In this document: positions 43,947-53,983 of the stretch, one piece after another
How the letters are laid out: every line of letters starts with the position of its first letter
Position numbering within the stretch: the first letter of the stretch is position 1
NCBI GenBank assembly: GCA_902774055.1
Contig: CACYGX010000003.1
Location: forward strand, 1 to 64,000
Length of the DNA stretch: 64,000 nt
Direction of reading: 5' to 3'
From: an uncultured Bacteroidales bacterium
GTDB taxonomy: Bacteria > Bacteroidota > Bacteroidia > Bacteroidales > Muribaculaceae
Translations under genes and position numbers: made by a program
The notes under the pieces: generated by a model
Told to the model about the DNA's origin: nothing
Databases searched by the model: none
What the model saw: only the letters and a program-made list of their open reading frames with translations

Positions 43947-45074
43947 TTAATTATCCTTTTGATTCTCCTCGTACACTTTCTTATACAATTCCAAATACTT
44001 TTCAGCCATGACCGAAATGTCATATTGCTTGGCCTTTTCCTGGCAACGCTCTGCTACCTCACGATATTCATCGGGATGCTCACATAAATATTGAATCTTT
44101 TCAGCCAAAGCTTTATCATCACCATGAGGGAAAAGCACACCAGCGCCACCAACGACATCTCGCAACCCTCCGACGTCACTTGCAATTAATGGCCTTCCTG
44201 ATGCCATAGCCTCTACTGCAGCAAGACCAAATGCCTCCCAATGAGAAGATAACACCACAACATCACTTTTTTCCAATAACTCAGGCACATCTGAACGTGG
44301 GCCTAGAAAAACAACTCGATCTTCTATCCCATATTCCCTGCATATTTTTTTCAGTCCAGCAACTCTTTCATCAAAATCGCGTCCAGCTAATTGTAGTCTA
44401 TAATTCTTTGGCAACCTTGACATGGCCCTTAATAATGATTCATGATCTTTTTCTTTTCTAAAAGCAGCTATCATAGAAATCATATAATCCTTTCTACTGG
44501 ATATATCTGCTATTGGTTTAGCAAATCTATTAACGTCCACACCATTATTAATGATTATAATATTGTTAGCGGTGTTTCTTCGTACATGATTTATAAGGGC
44601 ATTCTTAGCCTGATCAGAAATGCAAATAATAGCATTATATTTATTATACATCCATTGATCAAAACGCTTAAACCATCCTATTGAACGCCTTCGATTATTT
44701 ATACTATGCTCAGTCGTTACCAATTTTACTGATGATTTATAAAATGTAGCAGCAATAGGAACATAAAACTGACAGGCAGTATTGTGCGTATGTATTATAT
44801 CATACTTTTGTATATATTTTTTTAGTCGAAAAATATGAGTTGGATCATACGCACTCCAATACCTGTGGATTTTTTTATAATCCTTACTATGAGACAGTTC
44901 GTAGATTTTGATGCCTTTTGTTATAAGTGAATTCTTAAACGGAGTATCTATGCCATTAAACAACAAAATTTCAATATCATTATCACCATTGCCACGTAAC
45001 CGAGGCAATAAATCAACCATCAAACGTTCAGCTCCACCTATCTCAAGTGAAGTAATAACATGAAGAACTTTCAT
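43947..45074 (-). CDS. Glycosyltransferase family 4 (tandem paralogue 1)
   Basis: 375 residues, GT-B. N-terminal MKVLHVITSLEIGGAERLM, HNTACQFYVPIA, and the C-terminal SSHWEAFGLAAVEAMASGRPLIASD with the E-x7-E motif. It is one of three consecutive paralogues that share the GGAERLMVDLLP start and a nearly fixed CEHPDEYRE tail. Base composition is visibly richer in A and T than in the flanking genes. Confidence 0.9.
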   Translation of the reverse strand: MKVLHVITSLEIGGAERLMVDLLPRLRGNGDNDIEILLFNGIDTPFKNSLITKGIKIYELSHSKDYKKIHRYWSAYDPTHIFRLKKYIQKYDIIHTHNTACQFYVPIAATFYKSSVKLVTTEHSINNRRRSIGWFKRFDQWMYNKYNAIICISDQAKNALINHVRRNTANNIIIINNGVDVNRFAKPIADISSRKDYMISMIAAFRKEKDHESLLRAMSRLPKNYRLQLAGRDFDERVAGLKKICREYGIEDRVVFLGPRSDVPELLEKSDVVVLSSHWEAFGLAAVEAMASGRPLIASDVGGLRDVVGGAGVLFPHGDDKALAEKIQYLCEHPDEYREVAERCQEKAKQYDISVMAEKYLELYKKVYEENQKDN

Positions 45075-45127
45075 TATTCAAATCATCATAAATGACATAC
45101 AAGCAGTTATTAAATCAAATGATCCTA

Positions 45128-46222
45128 TCACGAATTTACTGCTTGGTACAAATCAAGATATTTGCTTGCCATGACAGATATATCATATTGACTGGCTTTT
45201 TCTTGGCACCGTGCGGCTGTTTCACGATATTCATCGGGATGTTCACAAAGGAACTGTATCTTTTCGGCTAAGGCCTGATCATCTCCCTGTGGAAAAAGCA
45301 CACCTGCATCACCAACCACATCACGCAAACCACCGACATCACTGGCGACAAGTGGCCGCCCCGAGGCCATAGCTTCGGCAGCAGCAAGCCCGAAGCCCTC
45401 CCAGTGAGAAGATAAGACCATGACATCACTAGCCTCCATTATGTCTGGAACATCAGAACGAGCACCCATAAACTCCACCCTATCCTCAATACCAAGGGTT
45501 TCACACATGTTCTTTAATAATGGAACTTTCTCCATAAAATCCTGGCCGACCAATTTTAAACGATAGTTCAATGGCAATCTTGACATTGCCCGTAATAACG
45601 TTTCATGGTCTTTTTGTTTTCTGAAGGAAGCGACCATTAATACCGTATAGGTTTTCTTTTGAGATATATCAGCAACAGGGTGAGTAAACTTTTTAACATC
45701 GATTCCGTTTTGTATAACACAGATATTCTTTAGTCCTTTAATGTATTTCCTCAAATTGATGCTTGTTTGTTCTGAAATACAAACAACTGCAGAATACTTG
45801 CTATACATCCATTTATCAATGTACTTGAAGAATTTGATTGAGCGACGTCGATTTATTGTATTATGTTCAGTGGTAAATAATCTTGTGCTTTTATGGAACA
45901 CTATTTTTGAGATAGGCACATAGAGTTGACATGCAGTATTATGAGTATGAATTACATCATAATCTCTAAAGTAACGTCTAATCTTAATAATATTCAAAGG
46001 ATTATAAAATCCGCCGAAAACATTATAAAACCTTCCTCCAGGAGACAACTCATGAATGCGGACACCTTTTCTCAAAAGTTCTTGTTTGAATTCCGAACTC
46101 GCACCATTAAACATCAACAGTTCGACATCATGGCCAGCATCACGTAATAAAGGCAGCAAGTCTACCATCAGTCTTTCAGCACCGCCAAAATTAAGAGTAG
46201 TGATGACATGAAGAATTTTCAT
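45128..46222 (-). CDS. Glycosyltransferase family 4 (tandem paralogue 2)
   Basis: 364 residues, GT-B. Starts MKILHVITTLNFGGAERLM; C-terminal block SSHWEGFGLAAAEAMASGRPLVASD. Closest to paralogue 1 (shared SRLPLNYRLKLVGQDF pattern and NIDVSQK-like donor region). The 53-base gaps on each side are AT-rich and hold no gene. Probably a retaining alpha-transferase; sugar unknown. Confidence 0.9.
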   Translation of the reverse strand: MKILHVITTLNFGGAERLMVDLLPLLRDAGHDVELLMFNGASSEFKQELLRKGVRIHELSPGGRFYNVFGGFYNPLNIIKIRRYFRDYDVIHTHNTACQLYVPISKIVFHKSTRLFTTEHNTINRRRSIKFFKYIDKWMYSKYSAVVCISEQTSINLRKYIKGLKNICVIQNGIDVKKFTHPVADISQKKTYTVLMVASFRKQKDHETLLRAMSRLPLNYRLKLVGQDFMEKVPLLKNMCETLGIEDRVEFMGARSDVPDIMEASDVMVLSSHWEGFGLAAAEAMASGRPLVASDVGGLRDVVGDAGVLFPQGDDQALAEKIQFLCEHPDEYRETAARCQEKASQYDISVMASKYLDLYQAVNS

Positions 46223-46277
46223 GATAAATGGGACTCAATCATCCAGGCAAAGAAGTCTATCAAAATGGCACATAACG

Positions 46278-47363
46278 CTAACAATCTTGCCCTAGTAACC
46301 TTTTATATAGGTCAAGATAGTTCTTTGCCATAACCGTGATATCATATTGTTTGGCCTTATCTTGGCAGCGCTTTGCTACCTCACGATATTCGTCGGGATG
46401 TTCACAAAGAAATTGAATACTCTCGGCTAATGCTTTATCATCACCATGAGGGAAAAGCACTCCGGCTCCACCAACCAACTCATGCAAACCATCAACATCG
46501 CTTGCAATAAACGGACGACCTGAAGCCATCCCTTCTATACTAGACAAGGACAATCCTTCCCAATGCGATGACAGAACAACCACATCGCTACTCTCCAATA
46601 AATCAGGGACATCCGTTCGCACACCCATAAACTCCACTCGATCATTCAATCTTAATTGACTACAAAATGAATGCAGACGCTCTTTTTCATCGATTGTTCC
46701 TCCACCAACTACCTGCAAACGGTAATTATCAGGCAAATGAGTCATTGAACGAAACAGTGTTTCATGATCTTTTTGCTCACGGTATGACGATACCATAATA
46801 ATGGTGAAATCCTTTTGTCTAGAGATATCTTTTATGGGATGTATCAGCCGATTCACATCAACACCATTATAAATGGTGGAGATTTTATCACTTTTCCCGA
46901 TATATTGCTCCAGATTTAAACGAGTTTGGTCCGCAATACAGATTATTGCTGTATACTTGCTGTACATCCATCGATCAATGGGTTTGTACCACCACTTGAG
47001 ACGACGGCGATTGGTTGAATTATGCTCTGTGGTTACCAGTTTTGCCTGTGAATGCGACAACAACTTCGCCAAGGGAACGTATAGCTGAGGGGCCGTGTTA
47101 TGGGTATGGATGATATCATAGTGATTGAGGTGCTTTCTTAGTCTGAAAAGATTTCTAGGATGGTACACATCATTTGTCTTCGAGAGTGAAAACACTTTGA
47201 CGTCACGTTTTTTTATCTCCTTACTGAACAACGTGTCTTTACCATTAAAAAGTAACAGATCCACTTGATTGTTGCCATTATCACACAACAACGGCAATAG
47301 GTCCACCATTAAACGCTCGGCACCACCCGTTAACAACGAGGTTATCACATGAAGAATCTTCAT
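46278..47363 (-). CDS. Glycosyltransferase family 4 (tandem paralogue 3)
   Basis: 361 residues, GT-B. Starts MKILHVITSLLTGGAERLM; C-terminal SSHWEGLSLSSIEGMASGRPFIASD. The Leu-Ser-Leu-Ser change in the donor-binding block sets it apart from the other two copies and may mean another donor. It is first of the three in reading order, 20 bases after the acetyltransferase gene's neighbour. Confidence 0.9.
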   Translation of the reverse strand: MKILHVITSLLTGGAERLMVDLLPLLCDNGNNQVDLLLFNGKDTLFSKEIKKRDVKVFSLSKTNDVYHPRNLFRLRKHLNHYDIIHTHNTAPQLYVPLAKLLSHSQAKLVTTEHNSTNRRRLKWWYKPIDRWMYSKYTAIICIADQTRLNLEQYIGKSDKISTIYNGVDVNRLIHPIKDISRQKDFTIIMVSSYREQKDHETLFRSMTHLPDNYRLQVVGGGTIDEKERLHSFCSQLRLNDRVEFMGVRTDVPDLLESSDVVVLSSHWEGLSLSSIEGMASGRPFIASDVDGLHELVGGAGVLFPHGDDKALAESIQFLCEHPDEYREVAKRCQDKAKQYDITVMAKNYLDLYKRLLGQDC

Positions 47364-47383
47364 GGAAAAGCAAATACTGTATA

Positions 47384-47953
47384 CTAGTCCTCCACGGGAT
47401 AGACTATATATTTTGCTGTAGGAGAACTATCCCGAGGAATGATTTTCCCTGGATTTCCAATCACAATAGAATTATCGGGAACATCAAAGTTCACGAAAGC
47501 TCCTGGCGCTATCAAGACATCATTGCCAATATGGACACCGCCTATTACTATAGAATTGGCACTCATATAAACATTATTGCCAATTACTGGGGACCCTTCT
47601 CGCCGTCCCATGGCATTACCGATTAAACACCCTTGGCACAATGTGAAATTATCACCGATTACCGCATCGGGATTAACTACAATGTGTCCAAAATGAGCAA
47701 TTCGTAGTCCACGGCCAATTCGAGTGCTTGATGGAATCTGTATATGGGTAATCACCTTTGTCATGTGAAGAAAAAAGCCCCAAAACAATCGGCTTACCTT
47801 ATTGTGTGACACAGAAGCATGACGTAAGAAAAACGTATAAGTGAAACCTGGCACACAGAGCAGATATTTGAGCTTAACTTTAAAGATTTTATACCGTTCT
47901 CCTTCATAACGGTATAAGTCCTCTTTCAGTGACTTATTAAACAGCAAACCCAT
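47384..47953 (-). CDS. Serine-acetyltransferase-like O-acetyltransferase
   Basis: 189 residues. A short N-terminal helical part (1-75) then a left-handed beta-helix with GRGLRIAHFGHIVVNPDAVIG, the catalytic His of the CysE fold, and GVHIGNDVLIAPGAFV. Polysaccharide-locus members of this family acetylate sugar hydroxyls rather than serine. Tightly placed (9-20 bases) between glycosyltransferase genes. Confidence 0.85.
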   Translation of the reverse strand: MGLLFNKSLKEDLYRYEGERYKIFKVKLKYLLCVPGFTYTFFLRHASVSHNKVSRLFWGFFLHMTKVITHIQIPSSTRIGRGLRIAHFGHIVVNPDAVIGDNFTLCQGCLIGNAMGRREGSPVIGNNVYMSANSIVIGGVHIGNDVLIAPGAFVNFDVPDNSIVIGNPGKIIPRDSSPTAKYIVYPVED

Positions 47954-47962
47954 ATCAATCTG

Positions 47963-48871
47963 CTATTTTTTGTTAAAGGCCATCTTGGCATCACGTTTCA
48001 CCTTTGACCGAATGAGAAAATAAAGGGCAATACCACTAGGGATGCATAAAACCGTCAATATCTTTTTGGGGCTTTCCTGAACAAAGCGCCAATTGCGGCT
48101 GATGATGCTGCTCGAGACGTAATGGGTACAAACCATCAGTTTTCGTTTTAATCTACGAGCTGTCTGCATCTCGGTTTTACGGAAAAAGGCAAAACCCTTG
48201 GGATTGTTCCAGTACTGCTTGTACATGTTAAAGCTTGAACCATCCAACTGATATTCGACAATAACTAACGGCTCGTTAAGTGTTGCCAGCTTATAGTCTT
48301 GGTCAATCAACATGTATTTATAAGCTAATCCCACATAGCGTTCACCTTCAAAAAGAGGATATTCAGGGTACTTATTAATCACATCGGTGCGATAGACCAT
48401 TTTCTTATCACCCTTTCCGCCTGCATCATAAAAGCCCTGCAGGGTTGTGGTTCTCATATCATCAGGAAACTTAGTTCCAATCACTTGACCATCTTCGGTC
48501 ACATCAAGTCCTATGATGCCAGCTAGATGAGGATCACCAGCACAAGATTGCCAAAAATTGAGAATCTTTTCTACAGCATCATCCGGCATATAGTCATCAC
48601 TGTCAATACAAGTGTTCAATGGTGTAGTAATATTGCGATAAGCAGTATTATGCGCACCATGCATACCTTGATTCTGCTGATAGATATATTGAATAGGAAT
48701 TCTCCCTTCTGCTATCCACCCCTCAACGAGTTGACGGGTGTTATCTTTTGAACCGTCATCAATAATAAGCCAAAGAAAATCTTTGCAAGTCTGGCGGCAA
48801 AGACTTTCATAGGTGCGGCCTATCGTGTGAGCACGGTTGTACGCGGGTGTAAAAATAGTAAGAGTAGGCAT
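47963..48871 (-). CDS. Glycosyltransferase family 2
   Basis: 302 residues. TIFTPAYNRAHTIGRTYESL, IIDDGSKDNT and CIDSDDYMPDD carry the GT-A nucleotide and metal sites; the C-terminus has one likely membrane segment (ILTVLCIPSGIALYFLI). Inverting transferase of unknown donor. Confidence 0.88.
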   Translation of the reverse strand: MPTLTIFTPAYNRAHTIGRTYESLCRQTCKDFLWLIIDDGSKDNTRQLVEGWIAEGRIPIQYIYQQNQGMHGAHNTAYRNITTPLNTCIDSDDYMPDDAVEKILNFWQSCAGDPHLAGIIGLDVTEDGQVIGTKFPDDMRTTTLQGFYDAGGKGDKKMVYRTDVINKYPEYPLFEGERYVGLAYKYMLIDQDYKLATLNEPLVIVEYQLDGSSFNMYKQYWNNPKGFAFFRKTEMQTARRLKRKLMVCTHYVSSSIISRNWRFVQESPKKILTVLCIPSGIALYFLIRSKVKRDAKMAFNKK

Positions 48872-48882
48872 TGATTAAGGAA

Positions 48883-50055
48883 TTATCGTCTCCACCAATA
48901 AATATCAAATCCTTGGAATCCAAGAGATGTGCCAAAGTAATAAATATAATACATAAAGAACGTAAAACCAGAATACAAAAAAAGAATAAGCGCTGTTCTA
49001 CGGTCTTGATCCCTCCATAGATTCATACGCAATATGGGATAGGCGATCACTATAGGATATAAAAACCAAGACAAATAAGCAAAACGATTAGAAAAAGAAG
49101 AACGGATTACCAAAATCCAGAATGCGTTACACAACAAATATGCATTTGCAAAGACTGTGAATGTATTATCAGTAAACTTGCGATAACGAGTAACGTACCA
49201 TATCATGATAACAGGAAAACAACTATACAATAAGAAGTCCCATCTAAAGCCAGTATGTGAGAAATAATCTGTGGTTGATGCGTCGGCAGAATAATTTGCC
49301 ATTCGATCATCAAAACCTAGTGATGAAAAAAATTGCGTTACAGCAGACCCAGCAACCAAAGAAAGACCTATGGAAGCTATCCAGAAGCGTATTGCCCACT
49401 TTGTATCCTTTATGAGAAATAACGTTCCAATCGCAGCGGCAGACGGCAATAATACTGTTCGATGAATACCAACCGCAAAAAACATAAGAATTAAACTAAA
49501 TACACGTTTTGGTCCTCGTTCTGGGAACAAGCTGAGAGCGACAAGCATCACACTGCAGGCAAGTCCATTACGGATACCATTCGTTCCAAAAGAATACGAT
49601 GAAAATGCGCTAAAAAAGAAAAGCATAACAATCCAAATATTCTTCCGCATCAAAATTAATCCGCATACAAACATCAATCCGATGTATAAGAATTCAATCA
49701 AAAGGAAGTATTCATGTGGATTAAAGCCACTTAATTTACAAAAAGCCCTTATATCATTCCACAGCCACTCATTATGAAGACTTATTGCATCATATTCTGG
49801 CTCAATTCGCCAATAATCATAGGCATACATCCATGTATCCCCAAATTCACCAGAGATTTGTCTTAACCCCAAAAAAAAGATAACTATTATTGATAAAAAC
49901 AATGCAGCTGCCTGAGCGGGGGAGCCTTCAGAATGCAGAATCTTTTGCTGTCCAGAACCAATGTAATACAACACCGTGAACCAGCAAATAATCAATAAGG
50001 TAGTATAATAAACTACATTATAAAAATACGGAGGTATAAATTCAATAGGTTCCAT
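48883..50055 (-). CDS. EpsG-family polysaccharide polymerase (Wzy-like)
   Basis: 390 residues with about ten or eleven membrane segments and a large loop near 70-115. The GTNGIRNGLACSVMLVAL segment is the EpsG hallmark. It probably polymerises lipid-linked repeat units outside the inner membrane, which implies Wzx/Wzy-type assembly. AT-rich like the tandem GT4 genes. Confidence 0.85.
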   Translation of the reverse strand: MEPIEFIPPYFYNVVYYTTLLIICWFTVLYYIGSGQQKILHSEGSPAQAAALFLSIIVIFFLGLRQISGEFGDTWMYAYDYWRIEPEYDAISLHNEWLWNDIRAFCKLSGFNPHEYFLLIEFLYIGLMFVCGLILMRKNIWIVMLFFFSAFSSYSFGTNGIRNGLACSVMLVALSLFPERGPKRVFSLILMFFAVGIHRTVLLPSAAAIGTLFLIKDTKWAIRFWIASIGLSLVAGSAVTQFFSSLGFDDRMANYSADASTTDYFSHTGFRWDFLLYSCFPVIMIWYVTRYRKFTDNTFTVFANAYLLCNAFWILVIRSSFSNRFAYLSWFLYPIVIAYPILRMNLWRDQDRRTALILFLYSGFTFFMYYIYYFGTSLGFQGFDIYWWRR

Positions 50056-50110
50056 ACTATATATCTCTCTTACTCTGTCAAAATCGCGACAGAGTGGTGA
50101 TTCATAGTTG

Positions 50111-51118
50111 TTATAATTTAAGCAAAAACGCTAAGGGTGTGTTACGAATTGCCTCGGAAATGGCTGACGCCACAATGGTATATGCCATAGCTATCAAAAT
50201 AGCAACAATCGGATGGACCGTAATTTCCCTAATGATTGGGAACAAGCCACCCAAGACTATCATGATGAGCAGATGAAAAATATAGATTCCAAGCGCATTG
50301 TTACCCAAGAAAAGCACAACACGCCTTAACCAATTCTTTGCAGGATTCAAGTCTTTAACCATGACGAACAAGGCTGCTGATAGCAGCAGCGCGCCAACCG
50401 TAGGGAAACAAAAGTTTCCTGTCTCAAACTGGGCGTGAGTGTGATTGACCACAGCAGTGGCTTCTAGGGCCAATAACGCAAGGCCAATAATAGCGCAGAT
50501 GGCCACAATCCATTTCTTAGAATTTTGGTGCGCTAGGTAATCTCCAAGATAGAGATAAACTAGGCCATAAAGCGTAAACGCACCATGGCGCCAGCGCAAT
50601 AAATGTGTCCCTGGGTCAACCAGCAAAATAATATCCAACACCAGATTGGTCAAGAACGGCGATATGACCAGCAATCCCACGACCATCCACCGACACCATT
50701 GAGGCGTACGGGAGAGAAGGTAATTCACAACATAGAGCAGTGCTAATGAGAACAGGAACCAATAATAGGTCAACGATGAGATTGCCAATGACGGTATAGC
50801 ATGGTGGCGGATTGCCAACAGCAGCTGGGCTATAACACCCCAAACGATACCAGCCAAAAAGAGTCGTCCTGCCTTGGTAAACGATTTTCTCGCATCGTAC
50901 TGCTTCCTGACCGTCAATGCGCCATTAACCATAAAAAACAAGGGAACGCCACAAGCACAGAAAAGCCACATCACCTGAGTGAACGTCGGGAGATAATACA
51001 CTCCCTCCCGATAGCCGAAGTCAACCATTCTCACGTGATAGAGGACGACGAGAAAGGCCGCTAGTGCCTTTAATGCATCATAACCGAATATCCGTTCCTT
51101 AACTTCTGGCATTTTCAA
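50111..51118 (-). CDS. Acyltransferase family 3 membrane protein
   Basis: 335 residues with about ten membrane segments. FGYDALKALAAFLVVLYHVRMVDFG has the family His, and GVPLFFMVNGALTV follows. Likely O-acetyltransferase of the glycan. Its start overlaps the GT2 stop at 51115 by four bases. Second of two such enzymes in the locus; this one stands far from the ACP genes and probably uses acetyl-CoA. Confidence 0.87.
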   Translation of the reverse strand: MKMPEVKERIFGYDALKALAAFLVVLYHVRMVDFGYREGVYYLPTFTQVMWLFCACGVPLFFMVNGALTVRKQYDARKSFTKAGRLFLAGIVWGVIAQLLLAIRHHAIPSLAISSLTYYWFLFSLALLYVVNYLLSRTPQWCRWMVVGLLVISPFLTNLVLDIILLVDPGTHLLRWRHGAFTLYGLVYLYLGDYLAHQNSKKWIVAICAIIGLALLALEATAVVNHTHAQFETGNFCFPTVGALLLSAALFVMVKDLNPAKNWLRRVVLFLGNNALGIYIFHLLIMIVLGGLFPIIREITVHPIVAILIAMAYTIVASAISEAIRNTPLAFLLKL

Positions 51119-52038
51119 ACATACTTCGACACGAAGCGCGCAATATAGTAATTATGGCTTACAAGCCATGCAAACAGGCTCATCTTGAGAGACGAAATGC
51201 CCGTTTTCTTGATATATTGTCCATCCCTGCGAATGATTTCTTGAAGGAGCTGGACGCTCGAGTTATGAGGATAACCATTTCTTGCAGCAGCATAAAGCAA
51301 TTGGGTCATTTCACAGGCAAATCTGGCATGCGCGACTTCACGATATTCGGGCCAGGACTTCTTAACGTCACTACAGATGGAATCCCAAGTCGTGTAAGCC
51401 GAAAACTTCATTCCATTGAACGACTGACGCGAAATACTGTTCGGATTCACCCTATAATGATAGAAACCCTTATTGAGCACGCAAATTTTCTCAGCACGCT
51501 GCAAAACCTGCCATACCATCAAAGCATCCTCGCCATAGCATACTCCCGCATCAAACGACAAACCTTCGAACAAAGACCGCCTAATCATCTTGTCCCACAA
51601 TGAGCCTCGGAACGTGATATGCTCAAGGAACAGTTTCACTGCCTGCTGACGGGTATAGACAATTGTGCCGTCGCCGTCAGTTTTCCCAAACATTTTGTAA
51701 GAGACAATATCGTAATTGCCCACCGTTTGCTCGTTGATCAAGGATTCCACCGTATCTGGCTCAATCCAGTCATCGCTATCGATAAACAGGACCCATTCGC
51801 CTCTTGCTTTTTTCAGCAACTGGTTGCGGGTCTCGGCAACGCCGCCATTGGCCTTGCTGTACACCTCGATGCGTTTATCCTGTCTAGCCAGTTCCAGCAG
51901 GATATCCCACGAGCCATCAGTCGAACCGTCGTTGATAAGAACGATTTGCAGGTCAGTATATGTCTGGCCAGTAAGCGATTGCACACATTCCTTCAAGAAT
52001 GGCGCAGAATTATAAACTGGGACGAGGATAGATACCAT
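51115..52038 (-). CDS. Glycosyltransferase family 2
   Basis: 307 residues. SILVPVYNSAPFL, LINDGSTDGS, ANGGVAETRN and FIDSDDWIEPD give the GT-A donor site. Tightly coupled to the acyltransferase downstream (four-base overlap) and nine bases after the gene upstream. Confidence 0.9.
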   Translation of the reverse strand: MVSILVPVYNSAPFLKECVQSLTGQTYTDLQIVLINDGSTDGSWDILLELARQDKRIEVYSKANGGVAETRNQLLKKARGEWVLFIDSDDWIEPDTVESLINEQTVGNYDIVSYKMFGKTDGDGTIVYTRQQAVKLFLEHITFRGSLWDKMIRRSLFEGLSFDAGVCYGEDALMVWQVLQRAEKICVLNKGFYHYRVNPNSISRQSFNGMKFSAYTTWDSICSDVKKSWPEYREVAHARFACEMTQLLYAAARNGYPHNSSVQLLQEIIRRDGQYIKKTGISSLKMSLFAWLVSHNYYIARFVSKYV

Positions 52039-52047
52039 TAACTATAT

Positions 52048-53253
52048 TTAATGCTTAGGGTGTTCGGCAAGCCAGCGCTGCTGGGCTTCTAGCAGATGAT
52101 TGAGCAAGGATTCGGCAGCTGCGGTGCCATTGAAATGAGAGCGAACAAATTCACAACCAGCCTTTGCGATGGTCTCCAGTTCCTGTTGATGCTCAGGCTG
52201 CTGGTAATAACTGATCTTGGCTTTCAAATCATCGAGTGTGCCATCATATCCGATGTAATGCACACCTTCTTTCAAGCCGTAATCCTCATAATAGCCGACG
52301 GTTTGTCCAATATAAGCACAACCGCTTGCCATTCCCTCGACAAAACCGATGCCAGGCAGTCCGACAATCTCCTCGCCGACCACACACATCTTGTAGTCAT
52401 TGAATTTCTCCACCATATCAAAGGAGTAGTACTTCTTTTGGCGACCCAAGAAGAACTTATCATGAATACGATTGAATTTTTTCCTCAAAGGGCTTACCGA
52501 ATTGCTGACATCATAGGGTTTATCATCAGCCAGGAAATCGCTATTGAATGAGTCCACCCACGGCTTGAGTTCCTCGGCATTATCATAAATCTGTTTCCGC
52601 GCCGGCTGCAAGCACTGGGTTCCGTAATACTTTATGATGTAGAGCGGATAAGTGACAGTACCTACCGAAACAGCCTTGTTCTGTCGTTCGGCAAAAGGTT
52701 TAATGACCTTAAACCTCTCGGCAAACACAAAGGGGATAACCAGGTATTGCTTATCGAACCAGCCAAAGTAATCATTAAAGCCAGCAAACCGTTCTTGCAT
52801 ATTACTCTCATTATACATCAGGTCGGGCCGCAACTGCTCAATAACCGATGCATTATCTAACGAGAAGTGCAATTGGCTCAAGGCGATGAATGAATCGGGA
52901 CGTTTTTTGAAATCAAATTCATGACCAAACAGTTGGTACATGATAATCAGGTCATCATGCCTGAGTTCATTCTCCCTCTTGAGGACTTTGATTTTCTTCC
53001 GCGGTATCCCGTTCTTTTTCATCACGAAATAATGCTCAAGAAAACGGAAGGACTGCAAGAAGCGGCTACGGGTCTTATAGGACAACGACAAGCCGCGCTC
53101 GTTGATGTAGGAGCACACCTCAACGTCATCCCGTGAGAGCAAGTAGTCAAGGAAATACTTATGTTTGAGGGCAACGGACTGTTTGAAGAGGATCTTGTTG
53201 ATCGTCTTCACCAGGAACTCGTTACCATGAAGGTTGACAAATACAATACGCAT
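52048..53253 (-). CDS. GT-B glycosyltransferase of uncertain family
   Basis: 401 residues. The N-terminal half (KTINKILFKQSVALKHKYFLDYLL) is not one I recognise. The C-terminal half is GT-B-like: GIGFVEGMASGCAYIGQTVG matches the donor-binding block of GT1/GT4 enzymes, and a short EHQQELETIAKAG helix closes it. Probably a glycosyltransferase; a CgeB-like family is an alternative. Confidence 0.65.
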   Translation of the reverse strand: MRIVFVNLHGNEFLVKTINKILFKQSVALKHKYFLDYLLSRDDVEVCSYINERGLSLSYKTRSRFLQSFRFLEHYFVMKKNGIPRKKIKVLKRENELRHDDLIIMYQLFGHEFDFKKRPDSFIALSQLHFSLDNASVIEQLRPDLMYNESNMQERFAGFNDYFGWFDKQYLVIPFVFAERFKVIKPFAERQNKAVSVGTVTYPLYIIKYYGTQCLQPARKQIYDNAEELKPWVDSFNSDFLADDKPYDVSNSVSPLRKKFNRIHDKFFLGRQKKYYSFDMVEKFNDYKMCVVGEEIVGLPGIGFVEGMASGCAYIGQTVGYYEDYGLKEGVHYIGYDGTLDDLKAKISYYQQPEHQQELETIAKAGCEFVRSHFNGTAAAESLLNHLLEAQQRWLAEHPKH

Positions 53254-53276
53254 ATTCAGTTGTTGGAATTATCCAT

Positions 53277-53966
53277 TCAATTTCTTTTAAACAGCGCGTC
53301 TATACTCCAGTCCTGATAATCATCAATCTGGATGGGCCTGAAAATCTTTTTATCAAGCAACATCGCATAGATGATGTGGGACAGATACAAGGGGGAGTAG
53401 TCCCTAAGGCGGTCATAATAGCGGCAGAACTCCTGAGCGTCCTCAAAGCAATAGCCACCGGCACTGAAGAAATGGCTTACCACCCGTTTCTCAATGATGT
53501 TTGTCACGTAGAACATATCATCGACAGCCACATAGCTCTTGTGCTGCGGATCAACAAGCGGAAGGTTCTCGAGTGCATAGATGGCCACGCCATTCTGCGG
53601 CAAAATCTCATCGGTCGTGAAATAGCAGTCCGCATCCTTGATAAACACGATGCCCTTGATGTCATTCAGCCTGATAGCTTGGGTCACAGTCTCGGCCTGA
53701 CTGGTGGTGGGCTGGTCAAGGATTGTGACGTGGGCATTGGTGAGTCCGTGCTTGCGGAACTGCATCGAGAGTTGCTCGCTGAGCATGAAGCGTTCCTCAT
53801 GCTCCCGAAGGATGACAAAATAAATGTCCTTGATTTCGCTTAATGGCAGGCCGGTGATAGCCTTCACACAGAACATCGTCCCCTCGTCGTCAAAGCGGAA
53901 GGGCTGAGGCAACTTGTGGATATCGGCATGAGAGGCGGCGATGGGCACAATCAGAGTCATCATCAT
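53277..53966 (-). CDS. Degenerate nucleotidyltransferase-like protein
   Basis: 229 residues with the layout of a sugar-nucleotidyltransferase (TLIVPIAAS at the N-terminus, TVTQAIRLNDIKGIVFIKDADCYF in the middle), but the GxGxRF...KPL loop of the active enzyme is missing (HADIHKLPQPFRF instead). It looks like a catalytically altered relative of the enzyme at 55432-56169. It may modify or regulate that enzyme or be a glycosyltransferase-like GT-A protein. Confidence 0.6.
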   Translation of the reverse strand: MMMTLIVPIAASHADIHKLPQPFRFDDEGTMFCVKAITGLPLSEIKDIYFVILREHEERFMLSEQLSMQFRKHGLTNAHVTILDQPTTSQAETVTQAIRLNDIKGIVFIKDADCYFTTDEILPQNGVAIYALENLPLVDPQHKSYVAVDDMFYVTNIIEKRVVSHFFSAGGYCFEDAQEFCRYYDRLRDYSPLYLSHIIYAMLLDKKIFRPIQIDDYQDWSIDALFKRN

Positions 53967-53983
53967 TTCAAGTGCATTTAAGA

